A DNA stretch of 64,000 nt from contig MU867139.1 of assembly GCA_033725935.1 (NCBI GenBank), forward strand, positions 50,104 to 114,103, given 5' to 3'. Positions 1-10,940 of the stretch are shown one piece after another. How positions within the stretch are numbered: position 1 is the stretch's first letter; each line of letters opens with the position of its first letter. Origin of the DNA: Cladorrhinum sp. PSN259 (lineage: Eukaryota > Ascomycota > Sordariomycetes > Sordariales > Podosporaceae). A program made the translations under genes and the position numbers. A model generated the notes under the pieces. The model made no database searches, was not told where the DNA came from, and saw nothing but the letters and a program-made list of their open reading frames with translations.

Positions 1-1171
1 GATGTTGGTGGAGGTGCGCGTGTGTGTGTGTGCATGTGTGCGTCAAGTTCCAGACCGTTCCATAGACTGCACCTTTTGCCTCCCGACGACGGCGCGGGCA
101 AGAAGGGGGGTGAATTTGCACGATGCAGGGATCAGATAAGCTAGTGTAAAATAGATTATGCAAACCATTTGTGCGTGGCGTAACAACGAATTATGACATG
201 TTAATCTAGACTCTGACGATTTCTGTATTCGTGAGTGGGCCGGTGCTGCTCTGGTGCTGACCTGTGTCGAGGGTGTGCGCTCCTGTTTAGGGGGTGTGCG
301 TGGTGTGCTGACTGCGGCGAAGTTAGGGGGGCATAATCTGCTAACCCAGCTAGATTTGCCACATTTCAACGGAAGCGGCCCCCAAGGGAAGATGCCCCTA
401 CTTTGAGCTGCATACCTGCTTTGATAAACTTTTTTTATTTTATTTTATTTTTTATTTTTAGCTACCTTGAGGGGACTTAGCTAGGTCTTATCCGCGGGAC
501 TAAGCAGGGCAGACAATAGCAACAGCTTCTCCTAAGAGCACTTTGTGTCTTCTATGGCGGCTCCTAGGCAAGAGAGAGTGGATGGGGGACATGAATTCCG
601 GAAACGCGTGCCCCGCGATTCGTTAGATTAAAAAGAAACCTCGTAGCCAGGACTTCAGCTGCTTCCCCCTCTGCCCATGGTCAGCTGGAACAGCATGGAA
701 GGCACTAGCTGTTCCATGATAAAGCAGGTGAAGCCCAGTCTCACTAGGATTCAAGGCCAATATTACCTACTGCCAATTAACCTATCTCCATTTTGGTCCT
801 TGTTTCCGAACTTTTATTTTACGCGACCATGATTCTCATTCTATGGGTCGGTCTCCTCACTTTGTTTCTTTTATCTTTAGCAAGAGCTCGTTGAAGACAT
901 TTGTTTGGTCATCTTCTGTTATCTGTAGGAGCAATTGCCGCAGTATGGCGTGTGCCAAAATAATAGTCGAGTAAATAGTAAATAGTCATAGCAGCTTGCG
1001 CCTCGCCGGCGTCCTAACAAGCTCTAGCAGAAGCCATAGGTATGAAATTGTGAGCACAACTTGTTTGTCAGAAGTATCGAGCAATAATTTCCTCTTGCAG
1101 AAATGAACCAAAAAAATAAAATAAAAAAAATAAAAAAATAAAAATCACAAGAGACCTATATTAATCCATGA
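1..1171. other. gene-free left edge
   Basis: No convincing gene is seen. The stretch has a short TG/GT microsatellite near 17-43, poly-T/A-rich tracts around 430-460 and 1110-1145, and otherwise unstructured sequence. It lies 3' of the AAA ATPase gene, so its right part probably includes that gene's 3' UTR and polyadenylation signals. Confidence 0.5.
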
Positions 1172-4100
1172 TCATCGAATCCTTCCATCCCTAGCAATCT
1201 GCTCATCGCTGTACCCATCTTGAACCTTGTCCAAGTACTCATCAAACTTCTTGGACACGCCAATTACGTGCTTCAAGTGTACAGAAGACATGTCGACCCC
1301 CTTGAACTTGGCCAGTTGTCTTGCGGTTGTTATGGCGTTACGGATCTGTCGACCGTTCATTGGCTTCTCGGCCAGCTCGCTGAGGTAGCACTCGATGTCG
1401 TCAAAGTCTATGCCCAGTGGTAGATCCAGCTTCCGTTTTCGGTTATCACCCAGTGGCTCTATCTTGGCTGCCTGTTGTTGTTCTTCGTCGAGGCTTTGAA
1501 GCCGGTGGAGAAAGTTCTTCCAGATTTTGTGACGCTGCCCCTGAGTTAGAGGCTCGTAGTGTAAAGAAAGCTGGATCCGAGACTTGAAGGCTTCGTCAAA
1601 GGTGCCAACGCGGTTAGAGGTAAGGATGAGGATGCCTTCATAGTACTCGAGAACACGAAGAAAGACCGATACGAGCGCGTTACGCTCGAGGTCGGTAAGG
1701 GTTCGCTGTTCAAGAAAGACATCGGCTTCGTCGAGAAGGACCACACAGTCCCAGATTTTGCCGAGGTGAAGTACCGACTCCAGGTACTTTTCGACCTCGT
1801 CCGGCTTAGTGCCAATATCTCCGCAAGTGACTCGGTAGAGAGGCTTCTCTGCAATCTCAGCCACGCTTTCGGCAGTGAATGTCTTGCCAGTTCCAGGACC
1901 ACCGTGAAGCAAGATGATGAGACCGTTTCCCTTCCCCTCAACCAAGTCTGTGCTCTGTTCTTTGTTGATTTTGTTTGTGACCAGCGCTTGAATCAATTCT
2001 TTTGCTTGTGGGTCGACCACGAGGTGATCGAAGGCCTTCTTGTTCCAAGATACGTCACGGATGCAGTCAACCTGAATTGTTTCTAAACTTTTGGGTCAGC
2101 ATTGAAATCGCCAGGCTTAGTAAAGAGATTTAGTCGCATTGGACATACCCCACTTCTTTCGTTGCAGATTATATGCAGTCATACTGTTTGGAAACGCGAA
2201 GATGTCTGGTTCCGGGGGTGGATCATCCGAGACCATAAACTCGGCCGAAACATCTTGCCGTTCATGATAGTAGGGCTCGACAAACTGAGATTCGACAGCT
2301 CCTTTTTGCGAATTGGAATCAGGATGGAGCTTGCGATAGGTTTCAATGTCAACCATGTATCTCTCATGTCCCTTTTTGTACGATAGCAGATTAGTCAGAC
2401 GGATCAGCAAGTCGTCGATCATCGGTATGCAAAGACTCACATCGCGAGACCCATCCTCCGGGGCAGTGCTGTATTCGATAAAGGCCCTTTTTCGACATTT
2501 CCAAGCTCTTCTGCCACGACGTTCTAGCTGGATCTTCAAAGCTTCGCTTGCATATTTCAGTGGGTATATATCCAAAGTTGTGATCATTACTGGTTTGTGG
2601 TGTGTGGCGGCTGGAAGGGGAGTATAAACCCGACACTTCTGACGGTGGAAGCGACCATCAAACTGATAGTGCCACGCATTGGTTGATAGGTACCCCAGAA
2701 GCTGGCTGTCATCTGTCTCTTCATCCTGTGGCTCGTCTTCACTGTCCGTTTCGCTGTCCATTTCGCGGTGAAGCTGGCTATTGATGTTCCGAGATGTTGT
2801 TGGCAAACCCTTTTTAGGAACGACGCAACCCCATGAGTCAGATACGAACCCATGATGACAGTTTCCCTCCTTAATAATCAAAGCATCTCCAGGCTGAACC
2901 AAAAATTGGATTGAAAACTTTGATACAAGTCCTTCTCCTAGTTCAGCATCGGCAGCATCATACAATTCTCTGTAATGAGAATCGATCCAATCCGTGAGAA
3001 GACGTAGCTGAGATTCTGCAGCCTTTGGCATATTCTCGATATTGTTGTGAGAGCGGTACCGATACCAGAAGAGATAGGGCGATTTGATTCGAGCTTTCGA
3101 ATCCCAGCCAGCAAAGTCTTTGTCGAAAGCTTCATGGCTATTCATAAACAAATCTAGTGCATCCGCTGCTTCGTGAGACAGTAGTTGGATAGACTCATCC
3201 GCGGCCTCTGGACTTGGGAGCTCCTCGCTTTCGTCGACGGCTTTTCTGATCTCTTGAAGCTGATGCTTGACAGAGTAATACTTGTAAACGACAAAGGCAA
3301 GTTGGGGCCTCATGTTAAGATAGCCATGTTCGTTCGTGATTGCTGAGTTGCCTCTCAGTTGAGGTAAATATCTTTTGCTGTGTGAATCTGAGAGGACCCA
3401 TGACGGCTCCGCCAAGTAGGCAGTTTTGTTACCTTTGATCTTGTGGATTACAAGCCACTCTGATGATTTGGCTGGCGCCTGTTGGTTTCGTAGTCTCTTA
3501 ACCTCAGCTCTGAGCTCTTCGATTGTTTCCACACTTGAGTGCTCAGGATCCTGCTCGCCCTGATACTGCCCCTCTGATGAAATGCCTGACCCCTGTGGGA
3601 CATGCTGCGTCGTGTTTTTTGCTCCTTTGTGGGCTTGAGAACCCGCTTCTGAATTCTTGTAATCCTGGATTGGGGGATTTTCGATCATGTTGTGTTCTTG
3701 GTATTGATATCTTTCGTGTCCCAGCAATCTGGATCCCTGTTGGCTTCGGAGTCTGAATCCTGATTGTCGCTGTGGAAGTTGGTGCAGTTGCTGTTGTCTG
3801 ATTACTGGGTTTTTTTGCGTTAGCGCTTGCAGTTCTTGTTGTAGTTGATGTTGTCGTGCTGCTTGTTGTTGTGCTGATAGTGGTTGTGTTGTCGGGGGTT
3901 GTACTCCTCGTTGTTGTTTATATTGTTGATATTGTTGTGGTTGTTGTTGTTGTGGTTGTTGTTGTTGTGCTGCTTGTTGTTGTGCTGATTGTTGTTGTGC
4001 TTGTAGTTGTTGTTGTGCTTGTAGTTGTTGTAGTTGTGCTGGCGATAGTGATGTTTCTAGTGCCTTGAGGTCTCCTGGGCTGACCATGCCGCGGGGCGCA

Positions 4101-4255
4101 AGAGCCAAAAGCTTTTCTCTCTCAGCTGAGGATGACTCTGTCTGATCACGTGATATAGTTCTGCTCTGATAGTAATTTTGACCGTCGGTCGTGCCATCTT
4201 TGGATCCCTCCTCTCGAAGCCCGCCCCCGAAGTCGAATGAATCAGGCACTTCCAT
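1172..4255 (-). CDS. AAA ATPase with DUF7025-type middle region and Gln-rich N-terminus
   Basis: Model: complement(1172..2082, 2149..4255), 1005 aa. The 66-bp intron has a GTATGT donor, a GCTGAC branch site and a TTTAG acceptor; splicing joins KKW to ETIQ in phase. The first in-frame ATG is at 4255, because the codon at 4276 is GTG and a stop lies upstream. Residues about 70-180 are a Gln-rich low-complexity segment, followed by a short coiled-coil-like stretch. The middle resembles the fungal DUF7025 region that precedes AAA modules. The C-terminal AAA domain has Walker A GGPGTGKT (about 763-770), Walker B CVVLLDEAD (about 814-822), sensor LTSNR and an arginine-finger segment (SRIQL). Such proteins are common, mostly uncharacterised ATPases of filamentous fungi, probably acting as oligomeric remodelling machines. 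It is head-to-head with the DUF7708 gene at 4587. Confidence 0.88.
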
Positions 4256-4586
4256 CAGCTCAAACTTGGAATCCACGTTGATTGTTTCACTTTGCCAACA
4301 AAAGTCACGTCATGGGCTTTGAAATGAATGGCGGGCAAAAATGGAGTGATTTGAAAGCTGGAATCAGGAAGCGGTGAGGTGAACGGAAGGATGTGAGCCT
4401 GAGTGGCAGTGCTACGCATATGTGTGGGAGGTCAGGTGACTGACCCACACGTGGCGCACCATTACAGGTAAATGATTCCGAGCCTCGTCTCCTCAAGTTT
4501 CAAGGTTGCTCTTTTTCCTCTTCCTCTACTTAGACCTTGATTTTGTGGATTTTTTCCCACTTCGTCAGTGATAGTAGGAAGTGCAA
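4256..4586. promoter_or_regulatory. shared divergent promoter region
   Basis: About 330 bp separate the start codons of the AAA ATPase (minus) and the DUF7708 gene (plus), so both promoters must lie here. A pyrimidine-rich tract (about 4507-4560) precedes the plus-strand start, as is common in fungal promoters. No clear TATA box was found. Confidence 0.5.
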
Positions 4587-6116
4587 ATGGCCCAAGCCCC
4601 TTGCGGATCGCAGCTTCGGCAGTGGTGTGCACCTACCACTGTCCCCAGCAACCGAAGTCCTGCTTCTGACGCTTTCAACGAGACACTAAAACGCTTTACT
4701 CCCCATGCTACGAGCATCCACGACGTCAGAGTCCTCGTCTCCGATTCTTTCAACCGTTACTCAAACGAGCACAAGTTTCCCAAAGCACACAAATGGCTCT
4801 CACGAGTGATGGGAACGCTGCATCATTATGCCAACATTTTTGATGTCTTTGTACAACACCACCCTGAATATGTCGCACTCGCCTGGGGAGCTATGAAGCT
4901 CGTTCTTGTCGCCGTCCAAAACCACCAAAACACCATCGCCATCATCTCAAAGGCCCTATCACAGATTGCCCAATCCCTACCACAGGTCGAACTGGCAACT
5001 GTTTTATACCCAACTGAGCACATGAGCAGTGCGGTTGAGAAGCTCTATTCTGATATCTTGCAATTCTTCCTCCGTGCCTATGAATGGTGCCAAGAAGGGT
5101 CCTTCCGCCACCTCCTTCACAGCGTCACCCGACCGCCAGAACTACGATACAGGGATCTGCTCGAGCAGATTGCCGAGAGCTCACGTTTCGTCGACAGGCT
5201 CGCCGTAGCAGGACAACAAGCAGAAATACGGGACATGAACGGAAAATTGACAGCAATTACCGTTCAGCTACAAAAAATCCAAGATTCACAATTTCTGCAC
5301 TCGAGTGCCCTCGTCGACACAAACAGGAAGCTATCAGATATCCAATTCTCCCAGATAATGAAATTCGTGTCCGAAGGCGAGCTCGGCGACCCCCTCTTGG
5401 CGTACCGATTCAACAAATCTCTTCAAACCCGCCTCAGCCCTCTCAACGCAAATCAGCTGGTTAACCAGTTCTGGAAGTCACCAAAGCTGCATGAGTGGGA
5501 TACTGGTATTGGGTCCAATGTCGCAGTCATCAAAGGCAACTTGAATGCCCGCTTTGCCATTAAACGTTTCACTGTCGACATAATAGCCCAACTGCAGACT
5601 AAGGAGATTCCGGTCTTGTGGGCTCTACCCTGGCCTGATAGCGGGGCCGGAGGGACTCGGAGGGCATCATCCATTGATCTCTTCAAGCACCTCGTTCTTC
5701 AAGCCCTCCGACTCACTGGTGGCACTGCGACCGAAGGTAGCATGTCCCTTGATTGCGCTCGCTTCCAACGAGCCAAAACAGAGCTCGAATGGACTCAAAT
5801 CCTCGGCTCCGCATTATCGAGAACAACACCTTCCCAGATCTACCTGGTAATCGACCTCTCCATTCTTGACCCGAATCTGGAACCATCAGAAGGTTTCTCC
5901 TGGCTTGAAGCGTTCCGGAATCTCTTCTCCATCCTCACCCAACATAGTCCAAACCTGAAAGTCAAAATTCTTCTTCTCAGTTACGGGAGAAACCATTTAT
6001 CAAATTCCCAGCCAGCACCTTCCGACATTATCATACCAGTCAGGGCGATACCTATCCCAGTCAAAAGACAGAAGCGAATGGGAGCAAAAATGCACCGCGG
6101 ACGAGAGAAGCGATAG
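4587..6116 (+). CDS. DUF7708 (fungal STAND N-terminal type) protein
   Basis: Uninterrupted reading frame of 509 aa from ATG 4587; two codons further upstream remain open but contain no ATG. Residues about 45-210 match the fungal DUF7708 pattern: a Phe/Trp-rich helical block with HKWLSRVMGTLHHYANIFDV and a following segment like YVALAWGAMKLVL. In larger fungal STAND proteins this block sits N-terminal to NACHT or ankyrin modules. Here the remainder (about 230-500) carries the sequence usual in stand-alone members (VAVIKGNFNARFAIK-like, then IPVLWALPW) and ends in a basic tail. No Walker A motif is visible, so ATPase activity is not claimed. The likely role, inferred from domain company, is signalling or self/non-self recognition. 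No introns are evident. Confidence 0.75.
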   Translation: MAQAPCGSQLRQWCAPTTVPSNRSPASDAFNETLKRFTPHATSIHDVRVLVSDSFNRYSNEHKFPKAHKWLSRVMGTLHHYANIFDVFVQHHPEYVALAWGAMKLVLVAVQNHQNTIAIISKALSQIAQSLPQVELATVLYPTEHMSSAVEKLYSDILQFFLRAYEWCQEGSFRHLLHSVTRPPELRYRDLLEQIAESSRFVDRLAVAGQQAEIRDMNGKLTAITVQLQKIQDSQFLHSSALVDTNRKLSDIQFSQIMKFVSEGELGDPLLAYRFNKSLQTRLSPLNANQLVNQFWKSPKLHEWDTGIGSNVAVIKGNLNARFAIKRFTVDIIAQLQTKEIPVLWALPWPDSGAGGTRRASSIDLFKHLVLQALRLTGGTATEGSMSLDCARFQRAKTELEWTQILGSALSRTTPSQIYLVIDLSILDPNLEPSEGFSWLEAFRNLFSILTQHSPNLKVKILLLSYGRNHLSNSQPAPSDIIIPVRAIPIPVKRQKRMGAKMHRGREKR

Positions 6117-8054
6117 CTCGACTGAGATGGCAAAACACTTGAGCTCGCCGAAAGAACCATATATTAGCTGCAATCCTCCGTGGAGATTACGTCCAACCCC
6201 TCCTCCGTCCACATTCCGTTTGATCCCTTTTTTTTTCTCTTTTCTTCTTTTTTTCAGGTCAAAGCTAGCGGTCAGCTGATCCGGTCCTACAAAATGTCCC
6301 GTCTTTGAAATAACTCACTTACTCTTAACAATGAATCTTGCTTTCGTCAATGTTTTTGACGTGATTATGACACCCCTGTGTGCAGCACACCATGTGACTT
6401 TTCACTACAATCTGCATAATGAAATCAATCAAGCTTGTCAGGTTATTTGATTGATTGCTATTGATATATTACTTGCAATAAGAGGGGTCTCAAACATGTT
6501 TCATATCGTAAAATTCTATCGGTCCTATGTAATCATCCGCACCCCGTATTTATGGCGCCATTAAGCGTGTTTCCTGTTACTCCTCAGTATTAGACAGGTA
6601 GATGTGTCCCGGTCCCCTTACATCCCGCATCTCTTCAGTCCTTTTTTACTTCTGCGCATGAAATTGCGTAAGAGGACAGCTGATTATCTATCGTTTTATC
6701 AAGCCCGAAATTATTATTTTGACGATACAATACTACTATTTCAAAAATCTTAATGTAAACGACTTTTATCGGTTTATATAAATTTATACAGAGGCCCTTT
6801 TTAGCAAGATTGTTATTATCATACTCAAGTGGTTATCGCAACTTATAGTTATCTCTCGATAAATACTTTCTCTTCGACCTCCGGCACGTCGACTCCCAAT
6901 CCACAAGCCTCTCTCCATACTGGTCATCAGTTCTTGATCTCTGCAACGAATCAGTCAGGATCTAACCCGGTGGATGGGGTGATTGGGTTGGAGGAGAAAG
7001 TGGAGGAGGGCGAGGAGGATGATCATGGGGATAATGGAGATAAAAAAGCGGGCGGGAAAGGGTGGACGTTTTGTCCCGACAAGACGAATACGCTGGGCCT
7101 GTTGTGGTGATGTGGTGTTTGTATCATACCAAGTGAACGGAGCCTGGGAGAGAGAGAGAGAGAGTTTTTCCGGGTGAAGAAAAAAGGTGAAATTGATGGA
7201 CTTGGAGCAGTCATCAAAGACGTCTTGGCATTGGCTTGTATGTTGATATACGGGTTTATTGACCTATGTCATTATCTCATCTTTGAAGAGAATATCATAT
7301 CACAGAAAAGAGGAGTATTTTTATGCTTGCGCACCTTTGGATTTTGTGCCTCATGCTGTGCTGCGTCAATGTGGAATTTTGTGCTGACAATAAAGATGCT
7401 CACCGACCAGTCAGGATCCAGAAATGTGAAGGTGAGCAGATTTCGAGGTTGCATTATGGTTGTGTTCGGCGCCATATGAGCAAGTTTCGGCAGGTGAGCA
7501 CGTTTATGCCGACTAGTAATATATCGATCAGGAAAAAAAAAACATGCAAGGGATGTCTGGCTCGCCCCCGCAGAAAAAGGACTGGGAAAATAGGCGAAAT
7601 GCAAGCCACAAAAGCTGCAATCTGTCTAGGTGACTTCCGATGACTAAAACCAGGTAAAGGTTGATGGAATTATTGTGCTTTGCCGAGACTGACAGAGTAT
7701 TTTGAGTGATGCCGAGAGCGCACGTTTTGTGGGGAGGCGAGGGCGGTGGGAATGCACCCCGTAAAACGGCACAAGCGGGCTGCGACCCAAGCCGGTTGCA
7801 TGAGATACCCATGTATATAGCCCGGCATTCGGGGCGGGAGCCGATATTAATACAACAGGAGAGGCAGACGCCGTGTTGTTTGTGGTCCAGCTGGTTTCTG
7901 GTTCGGTGTTTTGTATACCGTTCCTCCTTTTGTTCGTCGACGATTTCTGTTTCCCTTCCACAGAGAAAGAGACAGATACCCCTTCTTGGTGAATCTCAAG
8001 GTTGAATCAACGCTATTGAAGACAACAAGAACGATAATTCTCGACGGCGGCAAC
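6117..8054. other. intergenic, AT-rich core
   Basis: No gene recognised. About 6650-6850 is strongly AT-rich with many TA dinucleotides, compatible with an old RIP-mutated relic, but no residual protein similarity could be read. A (GA)n microsatellite lies near 7150-7163. The right end is the ferric reductase promoter, with a TGTATATA element near 7812 about 240 bp upstream of the start codon. Confidence 0.4.
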
Positions 8055-10187
8055 ATGAGACCAGGCCTCACGGTTGCGGGCTTGCTCGCCCTCTCGAGCC
8101 CAGCGGCGGCACTCATCGGCTATGGCATAACCATGTACGACCCATCCTGTGCGTTTGGTTGCTACGATTCCATCTCTGGGTATATGTTGGAGTGCTCGGT
8201 GCATGAACATGGATCGACAGGCGCACACAGTCATGGTGCGGGAGGACCAACATCTCCAGAGTGTCGAAGCGGAGATACCCCTTTCCTGACAACTCTGGCG
8301 CACTGCATCAAGTCAACATGCGATCCATCCACTCCAGTTTGGAAGATCGAAAAGTTCTGGACCCAGCAGGCTACCGGCAGCAAGACAGTGGCTCCCAAAT
8401 GGAGTTACGGCGAGGCTCTAGCTCAAGTCGAGGAGCCTCCTACCATCCAAGTCAACACTACCGATATGCTCACCATCACGTCGTTGGTGGATCCTGAGAC
8501 AGCCAAAACCAACGCCGTGACGCGGGAGTATTTCGAGTATGCCGAGACGATTCATTCTCGATACGGGTAAGTCTTTTGTGTTCTTGTGTGCCTTTGACAA
8601 TCCAAATATCTAACTTGAGTTTGCAGCATCATTCTTCTGGTTGTTGGGTTTGGCACTCCTGTGTTCTTCTCCCTTCTCAACCACCTGCCGTTCATGAACG
8701 GCCTGTATGACAAACTCAGGCCATATATTGTCTACCCATCAATTATCGGATCATATCATGTTCGGCCGCTCCCGTATCTCCTCGGCAATGCCCCGACAGT
8801 GGGCCAGACGCTTTATGTCCTCATGTTCCTCGCCCTGAACATCATTCTAGGAGCAGCCGGGTATCGCTCTATCCAACCCAACGCATGGTTTGCCACGCAA
8901 TGGCAGGAGGTCATGGGCTACGTTTCAGCGCGAACTGGTGTCCTGGCATTTGCTCTTACTCCGCTCGTCGTACTGTTTTCCGGACGCAATAATCTGCTCC
9001 TGTGGGCGACGAACTGGTCCCATTCGACGTTCATGATCCTTCATCGATGGGTTGCCCGCATCTACGCGCTCCAAGTCATCGTTCATTCCATCACGGAGTT
9101 GGTGCTCTACATTGACATGGGGGAATATGAGACTGAGTCCAAGACGGAATACTGGATCTGGGGTATCGTCGCCACCATCTTTGTTGTTGCCATGTTGATA
9201 TTCAGCACGCTTTTCCTGCGGCGCTGGTCCTACGAGCTCTTCCTCATCGGGCATATTTTCATGGCAGTCTTTGTGATTGTTGGCTGCTGGTATCACGTCG
9301 AGTTTCTCTTCCAGCGAAAGTGGGGATATGAGTTCTGGCTGTATGCTGCCTGTGCCGTCTGGTTCTTTGATCGTTTCATTCGGGTGTTCCGGGTCCTAAA
9401 GAACGGCGCGAGACGGGCAGTTGTTACCGAGGTAGCTGACGACATTGTTCGGGTTGACGTCAAGGGCATTCGGTGGTCATCCGAGCCGGGAAGACACACT
9501 TACGCATATTTCCCCACTCTCAACCCCCTCCGGCCTTGGGAGAACCATCCTTTCTCCATCATCCCTACCGCCCTCGTCCGCCCAGCGCAGCCAAGCTCAT
9601 CAGCGGCATCTCAAACTGGATCTGAGGCACCGGCCAATGTCGATGTTGAAAAGGCTCCTGTCACCACCACCACGACCACCACCACGACTGCATCCTCGAG
9701 GGACTCCGCACCTGGCTCGGGTATCACGCTCTATGTTAGAAAGTCTGCAGGCCTGACCAAGTTGTTGGCCAGCCACTCGTCCCTCTTGACTCTGCTCGAT
9801 GGGCCATATCCGGATAACCCGACTCGGGGAGTCTTGAGGTCTGACAGACTCATTCTCATTGCTGGTGGCGTGGGTATTACTGGCGTTCTTCCTTACATCG
9901 CACGCCACACCAACGTCAAGGTGTACTGGAGCGTCCGGACTGCTAGCGAGGGCCTTGTTCGAGACCTGGAGGGCGCACTCTCACAGGTGGAGAAGCAAGT
10001 CAGAATAGGGAGCCGGTTGGATCTTCCAGCGTTGTTGGCTGACGAGGAGAGCGCTGGGTGGAACAGAGTGGGCGTTGTTGTCTGTGGACCTGGTGGGCTC
10101 TGTGACGATGCTCGGGCACTGGTGACTGCCAAGGCGCGGTCCGGTCCCGTTGTGTGGGAGCTTGAGGTCGACGCGTTTTCCTGGTAG
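8055..10187 (+). CDS. ferric/cupric reductase transmembrane component (FRE family)
   Basis: Model: join(8055..8566, 8627..10187), 690 aa; the 60-bp intron has GTAAGT and TTGCAG. An N-terminal signal peptide (about 1-19) is followed by an extracellular part with six Cys (SCAFGC...LEC...PEC...AHC...STC), a first membrane helix at about 172-190 and the ferric reductase core. Two HxxxxxxxxxxxxxH pairs (about H310/H324 and H380/H394, 13 residues apart) are the expected bis-haem ligands. HPFSI marks the FAD site; LIAGGVGITG and VVCGPGGLCDD mark the NADPH site; the protein ends in the family-typical aromatic tail DAFSW. A nine-Thr run (ACC repeat, near 9662-9690) interrupts the FAD/NADPH module. Such enzymes reduce extracellular Fe(III)/Cu(II) for uptake. 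No permease, oxidase or siderophore gene is adjacent. Confidence 0.93.
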
Positions 10188-10940
10188 GAGGAAACGGTCT
10201 GTTTTGCGAGTTTATTGTATTTAATCATTAAGATACCAACTTTTCATCCTCAAAAGTAATTGTCAATTCCAAATACCTCTTGAATTCATCGCTGCTATTG
10301 TTGCCTTCGTTGTTGCCGATGCTGCTGTCACCAATCTTGGCGTGATAGATGCAAGACCACGCTTGGCGAGATGGACAGGGAGGTTCCGAATGGAAAGCTT
10401 CCATGGCCCCTGTGGGGGATTCTTTGGTTGCCTAATTTGGCTAGAACGAGTCTATTTAGCGTACATACCTATGCCGCGGAGCAGGAGCAGATCAACAACC
10501 CCCACCAGGGCAATTCTCCCGACCTCTAGCAATCAGTGGCGTGCTTGTGCAACTGCCCTGGCAAGGATTAGGTTTTCACTTCAGCGAGGATTTGAGCAAG
10601 TTTTCAATCCCACAGCTAGAACACGCCAAGACCAATCTCACGGAAGCAGAACGACGGTCCAAATCGATCAAAATTGGGCAGGTCACATTGTCATTACCAA
10701 TCGAGTTGTTTTTTGATCTTTCCACGGACCGAGTTGGCCCGCAAGGTGCTCGGCAGCTGCATGCCAAGAACATTTTGCTGCCAAAGAGGTGCACGCCGTG
10801 AGGTGTCAACTCCTGACCGCCATGATGATGGTAAGATCACGAGATTGGCCTCTTGGTAGGAGAGGACAAGGCCATATACCTACCTGTAGCTAAGATTGTG
10901 GCTTTCTGCTAAGTCAGTACCATTATTCGGAATCGTGAAA
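10188..10940. other. intergenic between ferric reductase and peptide transporter
   Basis: No gene is supported. Reading frames here are short and lack family features. The right part is the promoter/5' UTR of the PTR2-type transporter. Confidence 0.4.

Noticed and set aside
43..369. Minus-strand frame of 108 codons
   Set aside because: No family features, low-complexity sequence and no splice context.
3856..4068. Plus-strand frame encoding almost only Val/Leu/Ile
   Set aside because: It is the antisense of the CAA/CAG-rich Gln tract of the AAA ATPase.
6600..6850. Transposon relic in AT-rich DNA
   Set aside because: Only base composition supports it; no terminal repeats or protein remnants could be identified.
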